Part shown: one piece after another, positions 1 to 5,625 of the stretch
How positions within the stretch are numbered: position 1 is the stretch's first letter
How the letters are laid out: each line of letters begins with the position of its first letter
From: an uncultured Ruminococcus sp.
GTDB lineage: Bacteria > Bacillota > Clostridia > Oscillospirales > Acutalibacteraceae
Direction of reading: 5' to 3'
Length of the DNA: 5,625 nucleotides
Assembly (NCBI GenBank): GCA_902767125.1
Contig: CACXGJ010000151.1
Coordinates: forward strand, 1 to 5,625
The notes under the pieces: model-generated
What the model saw: the letters and a program-made list of their open reading frames with translations, nothing else
Database searches by the model: none
Told to the model about the DNA's origin: nothing
Translations under genes and position numbers: made by a program

Positions 1-89
1 TACCCCTAATCCGTTCTCCTTTCATAATTCTCTGCATTACGGCTTGGTTCTCGCTCTTTAGTAATACAGGTTAATTTCGATTTTTATGT
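1..89 (-). promoter_or_regulatory. 5' leader with ribosome site, reading into a gene beyond position 1
   Basis: Downstream of the promoter the minus strand carries AAAGGAG (22-16), a good Shine-Dalgarno match, and then AGGGG close to the window edge, with no start codon in the last 15 bases. The start may lie just outside. Alternatively ATG codons at 37-35 and 25-23 share one frame that stays open to the edge (MQRIMKGERIRG...). The GERIR string is reminiscent of N-termini of XRE-type helix-turn-helix proteins, but neither ATG has a good ribosome site and twelve residues cannot identify a protein. No terminator-like or riboswitch-like fold is seen in the leader. Confidence 0.4.
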
Positions 90-95
90 GATTTT

Positions 96-124
96 AGTAT
101 ATCATTATCAATTTATAATTTCAA
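96..124 (-). promoter_or_regulatory. Sigma-A type promoter for the gene left of the window
   Basis: Reading the minus strand there is a -35 box TTGAAA (124-119), a 17-base spacer and a -10 box TATACT (101-96). Both boxes differ from consensus by one base each, spacing is ideal, and the region is very A/T-rich. Transcription would start near position 89 and run leftward out of the window. It lies downstream of the operon terminator, so it should drive a separate unit in the same direction. Confidence 0.65.
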
Positions 125-132
125 GATTTTTT

Positions 133-194
133 CAGCCCTTACAGGCTGGCGGCAATTCATCCCCGACCTGTAGAGGTCGGAGTCTTCTTGCCGC
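133..194 (+). mobile_element. IS200/IS605-TnpB-like right end (omega-RNA 3' end), solo remnant
   Basis: Two adjacent hairpins are visible. The first is CAGCC (133-137) against GGCTG (144-148) with a 6-base loop. The second has an outer stem GCGGCAA (149-155) against TTGCCGC (188-194), and within it a perfect 7-bp inner stem CCGACCT (163-169) against AGGTCGG (174-180) with loop GTAG. The sides of the internal loop read TTCATCC and AGTCTTC. The pattern GGCAATTCATC-hairpin-AGTCTTCTTGCC on the plus strand matches what I recall of right ends of IS605-family elements in Clostridia, which are also the 3' end of the TnpB guide RNA. No tnpA or tnpB frame is visible to the left, where all plus frames stop within about 75 bases. 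It therefore looks like a solo end, a non-autonomous derivative or a remnant. A plain intergenic palindrome remains possible. Confidence 0.55.
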
Positions 195-202
195 ATTATG
201 AT

Positions 203-243
203 AAAAATGCCCTTGCAGAAGCACTTTCCGAAAGGGCATTTTT
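203..243 (-). terminator. Intrinsic terminator of the V-ATPase operon
   Basis: A perfect 12-bp inverted repeat, AAAAATGCCCTT (203-214) against AAGGGCATTTTT (232-243), encloses a 17-base loop. On the minus strand the stem core AAATGCCCTTT...AAGGGCATTTTTAT ends in a T run, and it starts only 4 bases after the D stop. The stem is A/T-flanked on both sides, so it would also work for transcripts arriving on the plus strand (GGGCATTTTTT). It marks the 3' end of the operon. Confidence 0.9.
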
Positions 244-247
244 TATA

Positions 248-874
248 TCAATCTTCTTTTTTCTGTTTTTGGGACTTGATGACTTTAAGACGGGAAAATT
301 CCTCCCTGTCCTTTTCCTCGAGTGCATCGGATATGAATTTAACAGTTTCCTCAAAGCGTGGTATCATTATATTTTTCAGTGCATTTGCACGCTTTTGAGT
401 TTTCTTTATAGCATCCGCAAGACGATATACACTGTTTTCGACTTCGGCAAGGTCAGCCGTCAGTCTTTTTACTTCTCCGAAGCACATATATGCTTCATCA
501 AAATTCGCATCCGTTGAGCCGAGTCCGTAGAATATGCCTTTTTCCCGAAGACTTTCATCTATCGTAACAATGGGAATCTCCACTCCCATTACACTCCTGT
601 ATGAGAGCTTCAGGGAATTATCCGTCGGAACAGTCTTTGCAAGGTCATCTATATATCCGAGAGTAATATTTGCTTTTTGAAGTGCAAGATAAGCCTTGCT
701 GTAAGTAATATCTATTTTATCCTGTATTTCAGATGCTCTGTCGATGAGCGTCATCATCTCACGCACAAGGATATTTCTCTTTTTATCCAACAGCTCATAG
801 CCTGTTCTTGCAAGTGAAAGGGATTTTTTGAATGTCATCAGGTTTCCTTTTGTAGGCACTGCCTGTACTGCCAT
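248..874 (-). CDS. ntpD: V/A-type ATPase subunit D (central rotor shaft), 208 aa
   Basis: D is the long antiparallel coiled coil that turns inside the A3B3 head and, with F, transmits torque to the membrane ring (functional analogue of F-type gamma). The N-terminal family motif is clear: VPTKGNLMTFKKSLSLARTG (6-25) followed by YELLDKKRNILVREMM. A central globular part (about 85-125) is followed by a C-terminal helix with the conserved KRANALKNIMIPRFEETVKF (161-180), then ALEEKDREEFSRLKVIKSQK. The two long charged helices at both ends and the length of 208 are typical. The ATG at 874 has GAGGTG 8 bases upstream, and this site overlaps the TGA stop of B, suggesting translational coupling. D is the last gene of the operon: its stop lies 4 bases before the terminator hairpin. 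The very basic C-terminal end (KVIKSQKQKKED) is common in this family. Confidence 0.94.
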   Translation of the reverse strand: MAVQAVPTKGNLMTFKKSLSLARTGYELLDKKRNILVREMMTLIDRASEIQDKIDITYSKAYLALQKANITLGYIDDLAKTVPTDNSLKLSYRSVMGVEIPIVTIDESLREKGIFYGLGSTDANFDEAYMCFGEVKRLTADLAEVENSVYRLADAIKKTQKRANALKNIMIPRFEETVKFISDALEEKDREEFSRLKVIKSQKQKKED

Positions 875-886
875 TTTTCATCCACC

Positions 887-2323
887 TCACTCATCATCTT
901 CATTCTGATCTTCTGTACCCTCAAGGCTGTCAAAATTCAGTCTTTCGGGATCGGAAATATAATATCTGTCCAAAAGTGTATCGTCAACACGATCAAGCTC
1001 CGACCTCGGCAATGTCGAGAGCAGCTTCCAGCCGAGATCAAGGCTTTGTTCAACAGTCCTGTTTTCAGTGAAGCCCTGATCGACAAAGTGCTGTTCAAAG
1101 AGCTTGCCGAACTGCATATACTTCTTGTCAACGGGAGAAAGCTCCTCCTCACCTATGACCGAAGCAAGTGAACGTGCATCCTGAACTCTTGCATACGAGG
1201 CAAAAAGCTGATTTGCAAGAGCCTGATGATCGGCTCTTGTATAGCCCTCACCGATACCGTCCTTCATAAGTCTTGAAAGCGACGGCAGGACTGATACAGG
1301 CGGATAAAAGCCTGCACCCTCCAATGCCCTGTCAAGAACTATCTGACCTTCTGTGATATAACCCGTCAGATCAGGTACAGGGTGTGTTATATCATCATTG
1401 GGCATTGTAAGTATAGGTATTTGAGTTACCGAACCCGTACTTCCCTTGACCATTCCCGCACGCTCATACAGTGAAGCAAGGTCTGAATACAGATAACCCG
1501 GAAATCCCTTTCTTCCGGGAATCTCACCCTTTGAGGAAGAAAATTCACGCAAAGCCTCTGCATAAGATGTCATATCAGTCATAATGACAAGAACGTGCAT
1601 ATTACATTCAAATGCAAGATATTCAGCCGCTGTCAATGCACATCTCGGAGTAAGAGTTCTTTCGATTATCGGATCATTCGCAAGATTCAGGAACATTACA
1701 ACTCTTGATAATACACCGCTTTGATCGAAGCTCCTTCTGAAATAGTCCGCAACGTCATTTTTAACACCCATTGCCGCAAAGACCACGCAGAAGTTATTAT
1801 CCTCATCATCGGAAATTTTCGCCTGTCTGACTATCTGAACGGCAAGCTCATTATGCTTCATGCCCGAACCTGAAAATATCGGAAGCTTTTGTCCTCGGAT
1901 AAGTGTCATAAGGGTATCTATCGTGGAAATGCCTGTATTGATATAGTTTCTCGGATAAATTCTCGATACGGGATTCATCGGAGTACCATTTATATTTGCT
2001 CTTTTGACGGGATAAACATCCCCAAGACCATCTATCGGGACACCCGCACCGCTGAATACACGCCCCATTATTTCGGGTGACAACGGTAATTCCATAGGCT
2101 TTGCCTTGAGACGAGTCCTTGTATTGTCAAGTGAGATGGATTTTGTACCCTCGAATACCTGTATAACTATTCTTTTTCCCTCTATCTGAACTATTCTTCC
2201 ATGACGAAAGGTACCGTTATCAAGACGTATATCGACCATTTCTTCAAAAGAGGCATCCTCAACATTGTCAAGAACTATCAGTGAACCGTTTATTTCCTTT
2301 ACACCAACATAATCTATTATCAT
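887..2323 (-). CDS. ntpB: V/A-type ATP synthase non-catalytic subunit B, 478 aa
   Basis: B alternates with A in the head and contributes to the nucleotide sites at A-B interfaces without hydrolysing ATP itself. It starts with a beta-barrel domain (YVGVKEINGSLIVLDNV). Where a Walker A loop would be it has FSGSGMKHNELA (about 150-161), which lacks the GKT of a working P-loop, as expected for B. Further marks are LTPRCALTAAEYLAFE (about 224-239), GRKGFPGYLYSDLASLYERAG (about 270-290), and PSLSRLMKDGIGEGYTRADH (about 347-366), whose R351 matches the arginine that reaches into the A site. Length fits the family (about 460-480). The ATG at 2323 is chosen because AGGGGG lies 9 bases before it; a TTG at 2332 adds three codons but touches that site. 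The last 11 residues form a very acidic tail (EGTEDQNEDDE). The TGA stop overlaps the ribosome site of D. Confidence 0.96.
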   Translation of the reverse strand: MIIDYVGVKEINGSLIVLDNVEDASFEEMVDIRLDNGTFRHGRIVQIEGKRIVIQVFEGTKSISLDNTRTRLKAKPMELPLSPEIMGRVFSGAGVPIDGLGDVYPVKRANINGTPMNPVSRIYPRNYINTGISTIDTLMTLIRGQKLPIFSGSGMKHNELAVQIVRQAKISDDEDNNFCVVFAAMGVKNDVADYFRRSFDQSGVLSRVVMFLNLANDPIIERTLTPRCALTAAEYLAFECNMHVLVIMTDMTSYAEALREFSSSKGEIPGRKGFPGYLYSDLASLYERAGMVKGSTGSVTQIPILTMPNDDITHPVPDLTGYITEGQIVLDRALEGAGFYPPVSVLPSLSRLMKDGIGEGYTRADHQALANQLFASYARVQDARSLASVIGEEELSPVDKKYMQFGKLFEQHFVDQGFTENRTVEQSLDLGWKLLSTLPRSELDRVDDTLLDRYYISDPERLNFDSLEGTEDQNEDDE

Positions 2324-2332
2324 TTTCTTCAA

Positions 2333-2338
2333 CCCCCT
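2333..2338 (-). promoter_or_regulatory. Ribosome binding site that decides the start of subunit B
   Basis: AGGGGG on the minus strand, 9 bases before the ATG at 2323. The in-frame TTG at 2332 abuts it directly, which is too close to be used. It differs from the canonical AGGAGG by a G at the central A position and may be somewhat weaker than the sites of K and E. Confidence 0.6.
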
Positions 2339-2340
2339 GT

Positions 2341-4092
2341 TCAGTCAGTAAGTTTTGCAAGAGAGCTGTCAATGTCAGCGATCAGTCGGTCAAACATTTC
2401 AAGCCTGTCATTCGGGATATCATACTTCATTTTGGCAAGTCTCTCAAACAGCCCTGTTTGAATTATGCTTGAAATAGGGATAGCCGCCGCAATGATACGC
2501 TTTGACCTGTTATATAAATGAAGTATCGCCTTCATCATGAGCTTCTGCTTTTCAAGGGGAACGAATGTATCATCCTTATGGAAAGCATTTTGCTGCAAAA
2601 ATCCTACACGTATAGCTTTTGCCGTCTCGATAACGAGCTTCTGATCATCAGGAAGCACATCAGAGCCTATCAGCTTTACTATTTCCATCAGATTGCTTTC
2701 CTCATGCAGAAGTGATGTGATTTTGTTTCTGTATTTGATAAAATCATCTCCCAGATTTTCCCTGTACCATGCGTCAAGATCGGTGAAATACTCACTGTAA
2801 CTGTTCATCCAATTGATGGCAGGATAATGTCTTGCATAGGCAAGGGCTTTATCCAATGCCCAGAAGCATCTTGTAAATCTCTTTGTATTCTGTGTAACAG
2901 GTTCGGAGAAGTCTGAACCCTGGGGAGATACCGCTCCTATGATAGTTACAGAGCCTTCGCTTCCGCAAAGTGTTTCAACACGTCCCGCTCTTTCATAAAA
3001 TTCGGAAAGTCTTGACGGCAAATATGCAGGGAAACCTTCCTCGGCAGGCATTTCTTCAAGTCGTCCCGATATCTCACGCAGAGCCTCTGCCCATCTTGAG
3101 GTTGAATCCGCCATGATAGCAACATGATAGCCCATATCACGATAATATTCAGCCAGTGTCAGTCCCGTATAAATAGATGCTTCACGGGCTGCAACAGGCA
3201 TATTTGAGGTATTGGCAATAAGCACTGTCCTGTCAGTCATAGGTCTGTTGGATTTCGGATCAATAAGCTCCGAAAATTCGTTGAGTACCTGACTCATTTC
3301 ATTTCCACGTTCACCGCAGCCTACATATACGATTATATCCGCATCACACCATTTTGCAAGCTGATGCTGGTTCATGGTCTTGCCTGTGCCGAAGCCTCCG
3401 GGGATAGCCGCTGTACCGCCCTTTGCTATCGGGAACATGGTATCCATGACACGCTGCCCTGTTATAAGCGGGATAGTTGCAGGCAGTCTTTCCTTGCAGG
3501 GACGGGCATTTCTGATAGGCCACTTCTGACAAAGTGTCAGCTCATGCTCAACACCCTTTGCATCCTTTATTGTAACGATTGTATCCATTAACCTGTATTT
3601 TCCATCGGGCTTCACGCTCGTTACAGTACCATTCAAGGTCGGCGGTACGATAAATCTGTGTTCTATCACAGCAGTTTCGGGGCAGGAAGCATATATCTGA
3701 CCGCCCTCAAGCATATCACCGACCTTTGCTTTTATCTTCACATCCCAATATCTGTTAAGATCAAGTGAAGAAACAGCCGCTCCCCTTGAGATAAAGGAGC
3801 CGCTTATTTCCTCAATAGCCTTCAACGGTCTTTCGATACCGTCAAAAATATTATCAATTATTCCCGGTCCGAGCAGTACATTCATAGGAGCTCCCGTTCC
3901 CATGACCGGATCACCGGGCTTTAAGCCTGTTGTTTCCTCATAAACCTGGATCGTAGCCATCCTGTCGTTTATACCGATGACCTCGCCCACAAGACGGCTC
4001 TCGCCGACATAGACCATCTCCATCATAGAGAAAGTCCTTGTATTTCTGACAGTAACAACAGGACCGTTTATTCCGTAAATAACATCACTCAC
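2341..4092 (-). CDS. ntpA: V/A-type ATP synthase catalytic subunit A, 583 aa
   Basis: This is the catalytic ATPase/ATP synthase subunit; three copies alternate with B in the head. In order I see an N-terminal beta-barrel (YGINGPVVTVRNT), the A-specific insertion (about residues 110-190, including GGQIYASCPETAVIEHR), the Walker A loop GGFGTGKT (232-239), GCGERGNEM with the catalytic glutamate E261, the Walker B region HVAIMADSTSRWAEALRE (about 323-340), the ATPase signature PAEEGFPAYLPSRLSEFYER (349-368), SPQGSDFSEPVTQNT and a helical C-terminal domain. Numbering is from the GTG at 4092. A further in-frame GTG at 4104 would give 587 aa (adding MNLP), but only one base separates it from the GGAG site at 4106-4109. 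That site is 13 bases from the GTG at 4092, which is long but workable, and the resulting start (SDVIYGINGPVV) fits the family. All catalytic residues look intact. B follows 17 bases later. Confidence 0.96.
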   Translation of the reverse strand: MSDVIYGINGPVVTVRNTRTFSMMEMVYVGESRLVGEVIGINDRMATIQVYEETTGLKPGDPVMGTGAPMNVLLGPGIIDNIFDGIERPLKAIEEISGSFISRGAAVSSLDLNRYWDVKIKAKVGDMLEGGQIYASCPETAVIEHRFIVPPTLNGTVTSVKPDGKYRLMDTIVTIKDAKGVEHELTLCQKWPIRNARPCKERLPATIPLITGQRVMDTMFPIAKGGTAAIPGGFGTGKTMNQHQLAKWCDADIIVYVGCGERGNEMSQVLNEFSELIDPKSNRPMTDRTVLIANTSNMPVAAREASIYTGLTLAEYYRDMGYHVAIMADSTSRWAEALREISGRLEEMPAEEGFPAYLPSRLSEFYERAGRVETLCGSEGSVTIIGAVSPQGSDFSEPVTQNTKRFTRCFWALDKALAYARHYPAINWMNSYSEYFTDLDAWYRENLGDDFIKYRNKITSLLHEESNLMEIVKLIGSDVLPDDQKLVIETAKAIRVGFLQQNAFHKDDTFVPLEKQKLMMKAILHLYNRSKRIIAAAIPISSIIQTGLFERLAKMKYDIPNDRLEMFDRLIADIDSSLAKLTD

Positions 4093-4112
4093 TGGTAAAT
4101 TCACACTCCAAT

Positions 4113-4712
4113 TCAGTCAGTTACCTTCAAGCCTGAATTTTCACAGAACCATTCTCTCTGTTGTGAAAGCCTTGTATCAAGTGTTTCATCGGCAAGAAGT
4201 CCCATTTCACGGCTTATTCCCGTAATACCGCCTATCATGATCTCGTTTGACGGCTGAACATCGCATTTTTTGCCAAAGGCGGATATTATTTTGTTTTTCA
4301 GCTTCATATCCCTTTGACTTACATACAACACGACATCATCGGCTGTCAATTTCAATGAAATTTTCTTGACGCTTTCAAGCAGCTTTTCGGTGTATTTATC
4401 CGTTTCGGCATATTCAAGCAGCCTTTTCCTTGCACGCTCAAAAACCTCATCCTCAATTTCCCGACGCTTTTCAAAGATGCTTTTTCTGCTTGCATTTTGA
4501 GCCTTTGAAAGCTCCCTTGCAATGCCTGTATTTATAGACAGCATTTTTCTCTGTAAAAGAACATATGCCTCCTTCAAGCCATCCTCCTCGGCTTTGTTCA
4601 GTTCCTTTTCCTTAAATTCCTCTGCTTCGGATTCAAGCCTGCTTCTCTGCTCGGCGGCATATTTTTCTATCGCCTTCAGGAAATTATCGGTCTTGCTTAC
4701 TATATCGGGCAT
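4113..4712 (-). CDS. ntpE: V/A-type ATPase subunit E (peripheral stalk), 199 aa
   Basis: Subunit E pairs with a second coiled-coil protein to form the outer stalk that holds the A3B3 head still against the rotor. The first 100 or so residues are highly charged and helical with coiled-coil character, rich in Glu, Lys, Arg and Ala (for example EAEEFKEKELNKAEEDGLKE, 29-48). The C-terminal part is a globular domain ending with the family motif GGITGISREMGLLADETLDT (161-180) followed by RL, which corresponds to the conserved GG-(V/I)-...-(N/E)-T-L-x-x-R-L pattern of E subunits. Length is typical (about 190-210). The ATG at 4712 has a strong AAGGAGGG site 6 bases upstream. The stop lies 20 bases before the A start. 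The N-terminal sequence alone would be ambiguous, since many stalk proteins are coiled coils; the C-terminal motif and position make the call firm. Confidence 0.88.
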   Translation of the reverse strand: MPDIVSKTDNFLKAIEKYAAEQRSRLESEAEEFKEKELNKAEEDGLKEAYVLLQRKMLSINTGIARELSKAQNASRKSIFEKRREIEDEVFERARKRLLEYAETDKYTEKLLESVKKISLKLTADDVVLYVSQRDMKLKNKIISAFGKKCDVQPSNEIMIGGITGISREMGLLADETLDTRLSQQREWFCENSGLKVTD

Positions 4713-4731
4713 AAAATTCCCTCCTTTTTTT

Positions 4732-4761
4732 GATCGGCACTGTGCAGATCGACCGCCGATC
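4732..4761 (-). other. Intergenic hairpin between subunits F and E
   Basis: The 54-base F-E gap is the longest inside the operon. It holds a perfect 7-bp inverted repeat, GATCGGC (4732-4738) against GCCGATC (4755-4761), with a 16-base loop. On the transcript it is followed by seven A residues and then the AAGGAGGG ribosome site of E. There is no T run on the 3' side, so it is not an intrinsic terminator. It could tune E translation or protect or process the mRNA; that role is inference. Confidence 0.45.
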
Positions 4762-4766
4762 GCTGA

Positions 4767-5075
4767 TTATATTTTGACTCCGATTGCCTCACGGACATAG
4801 CGTGTTATGGAGTCCTTTGCACGACCGCTGCCGTGTCTGTCGGGAATCTCAACGATAAGAGGCTGCTTGCGGTTGAGCTTCAGGTCATAGACAAGCTCCG
4901 GACAAAGCTGTACAAGCCTTTCCGTCATCAGTATGACTGCTACATCCTCCATGTCCATCGCTTTTTTCAGCGTTTCCCTCACTTCGCTGTCCTCATGGAC
5001 GACTACGCCTTCAATGCCCGCAAGGTGCATTCCCATAAGCGTATCCACATTGTCGCTTATCAGGTAGAATTTCAT
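4767..5075 (-). CDS. ntpG: V/A-type ATPase subunit F (central stalk), 102 aa
   Basis: This small soluble protein binds subunit D and forms the rotating central shaft of the V1/A1 motor, stabilising D and often modulating ATP hydrolysis. Family marks are clear: an N-terminal MKFYLISDN, then DTLMGMHLAGIEG (11-23), the strand VAVILMTERL (46-55) and the conserved PLIVEIPDRHG (72-82) near the C-terminus. At 102 residues it is the usual length. The ATG at 5075 has the site GAGGTG 8 bases upstream, and that site overlaps the TGA stop of K, so translation of F is probably coupled to K. The same stop/site arrangement recurs at the B-D junction. The gene is called ntpG in Enterococcus hirae and atpF in archaeal and Thermus naming. 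It lies between K and E, not directly before A as in many other operons. Confidence 0.92.
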   Translation of the reverse strand: MKFYLISDNVDTLMGMHLAGIEGVVVHEDSEVRETLKKAMDMEDVAVILMTERLVQLCPELVYDLKLNRKQPLIVEIPDRHGSGRAKDSITRYVREAIGVKI

Positions 5076-5087
5076 AAAGCAAACACC

Positions 5088-5522
5088 TCAATTGAATTTT
5101 GAGATAATGAGTATAGATACAAGAAGTCCGTAAAGTGCAACACCTTCTCCGAGTGCAACGAAGATAAGTGCTTTACCGAATGCCTTGGGATCCTCACTTG
5201 TTGCACCGATAGCAGCAGGTGCAGCACCGCCTACGGCTATACCGCCGCCGATGCCCGATATGCCTGTTGCAAGACCTGCCGCAAGCATTGACAGTCCCAT
5301 ATTTATATCACCCGATGAAGCAGCCGCTGCTGTTTCGGGTTCGGCTGCAAATGCAACGAGCGACATTGCAAGACACGCCACACTGACAAGACCAAATGCG
5401 ATCACCTGACTCAAAACAGCTCTTTTTCTTGTTCTTTTGCCGAGAGCCACCATCTTATAAGCATAGCACACCGAACCGGCCAAAAATACTGCCGGTATTA
5501 TCATTAAAATATATTCCAACAT
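5088..5522 (-). CDS. ntpK: V/A-type ATPase subunit K (rotor ring c-subunit / proteolipid), 144 aa
   Basis: This is the membrane rotor subunit whose ring carries ions across the membrane. I see four hydrophobic segments: about residues 3-22, 38-60, 73-107 and 114-141. A very basic loop (GKRTRKR, 28-34) lies between the first two and a small acidic Ala-rich stretch (EPETAAAASSGD) between the second and third. The last two segments form a classic c-subunit hairpin, with a Gly/Ala-rich helix (SGIGGGIAVGGAAPAAIGA), the loop SEDPKAFGKA and the helix FVALGEGVALYGLLVSIL. The ion-binding glutamate is E126 in GEG. The first pair of segments does not look like a second c-hairpin and has no carboxylate; residues 48-60 resemble the Ala-rich leader of short bacterial K proteins. 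I chose the ATG at 5522 because GGAGGA lies 7 bases before it. A TTG at 5537 extends the frame by five codons but sits on the ribosome site itself. F follows 12 bases later. Confidence 0.93.
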   Translation of the reverse strand: MLEYILMIIPAVFLAGSVCYAYKMVALGKRTRKRAVLSQVIAFGLVSVACLAMSLVAFAAEPETAAAASSGDINMGLSMLAAGLATGISGIGGGIAVGGAAPAAIGATSEDPKAFGKALIFVALGEGVALYGLLVSILIISKFN

Positions 5523-5529
5523 GATAAAA

Positions 5530-5535
5530 TCCTCC
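5530..5535 (-). promoter_or_regulatory. Ribosome binding site that decides the start of subunit K
   Basis: GGAGGA on the minus strand, 7 bases before the ATG at 5522. It overlaps the upstream in-frame TTG at 5537, so the TTG cannot use it. This favours a 144-aa K protein over a 149-aa one. Confidence 0.8.
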
Positions 5536-5549
5536 AAAAATTTTTTTGA

Positions 5550-5625
5550 TCATTCTGTTTCCTTATGAGCCTTTATGGGCTTGAAGGCACGTCCTTCACC
5601 TATATAGAAACGGCTGAATATTTCA
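5550..5625 (-). CDS. ntpI: V/A-type ATPase subunit I, C-terminal end only (partial)
   Basis: Only the last 24 codons and a TGA stop are in the window; the rest lies beyond the right edge. The visible tail reads ...SRFYIGEGRAFKPIKAHK..., which resembles the usual C-terminus of the large membrane subunit I (a-subunit homologue): an F-Y-x-G-x-G-R-x-F-K-P stretch near the end of the protein. Subunit I forms the static ion half-channels next to the c-ring and anchors the peripheral stalk. Its place directly upstream of K, 27 bases from the K start, matches the I-K order of bacterial V-type operons such as ntp of Enterococcus hirae. The call rests on this short tail plus context. No catalytic or channel residues can be inspected here. 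Confidence 0.82.
   Translation of the reverse strand, partial: EIFSRFYIGEGRAFKPIKAHKETE

Noticed and set aside
125..250. A CRISPR array or tRNA in the left intergenic region
   Set aside because: The hairpins there differ from each other and do not repeat at regular spacing, and there is no cloverleaf with T-loop sequence; the terminator and IS605-like end account for the structure.
188..517. A plus-strand open frame of 109 codons overlapping the D gene and terminator
   Set aside because: It begins inside the terminator region and runs antisense to the clearly conserved 3' half of subunit D; the product is low-complexity Phe-rich and resembles nothing. It is a shadow frame.
4108..4122. The same ten bases ACTGACTGAA at the ends of E (here) and A (near 2340-2349)
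   Set aside because: Both genes end in codons for Thr-Asp followed by TGA, which explains the match; the bases beyond differ and two copies are too few to call a repeat.
4732..4761. The F-E hairpin as a transcription terminator
   Set aside because: On the transcript the stem is followed by A residues, not U residues, and the downstream genes E-A-B-D have no separate promoter that I can see.
4522..4800. A plus-strand Ser-rich frame opposite subunit E
   Set aside because: It is the complement of Glu/Lys-rich coiled-coil codons of E and crosses the E start and the F-E gap; no ribosome site or family resemblance.
5185..5409. A plus-strand frame rich in Ala and Pro opposite subunit K
   Set aside because: This is the antisense reading of the Ala/Gly-rich membrane helices of K; composition explains it and it has no ribosome site.

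Overview
The window holds most of a bacterial V/A-type ATPase (ATP synthase) operon, read entirely on the minus strand (right to left). The protein sequences, the moderate G+C content, the strong GGAGG-type ribosome sites and the distinctive K-subunit layout suggest a Gram-positive anaerobe of class Clostridia, most likely a Ruminococcus-like gut or rumen bacterium. No taxonomic marker gene is present, so this is inference from the protein families.

In transcription order the operon reads: the last 24 codons of subunit I (5625-5550), membrane rotor subunit K/c (5522-5088), central-stalk subunit F (5075-4767), peripheral-stalk subunit E (4712-4113), catalytic subunit A (4092-2341), non-catalytic subunit B (2323-887) and central-stalk subunit D (874-248). 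Gaps are 9 to 54 bases, each gene has its own ribosome site, and a strong hairpin terminator follows D at once (243-203). A3B3 would form the catalytic head, D+F the rotating shaft, E part of the outer stalk, and I plus the K ring the ion path through the membrane. Subunit C, which joins shaft to ring, and the second peripheral-stalk protein are not in the window. The operon promoter is also outside, upstream of I.

The left 250 bases are intergenic. From right to left they hold the operon terminator, a pair of tight hairpins (194-133) that look like the right end / omega-RNA 3' end of an IS200/IS605-TnpB element with no transposase gene visible, and a good sigma-A promoter (124-96, minus strand). 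The promoter drives a 5' leader with a ribosome site and reads toward a gene whose body lies beyond position 1.

The window is mainly a well-known housekeeping energy operon. The points most worth a second look are the solo IS605-like end beside the terminator, the K subunit with an extra membrane hairpin and no visible sodium-ligand glutamine, the unusual gene order without C, and several starts where the longest open frame begins too early.
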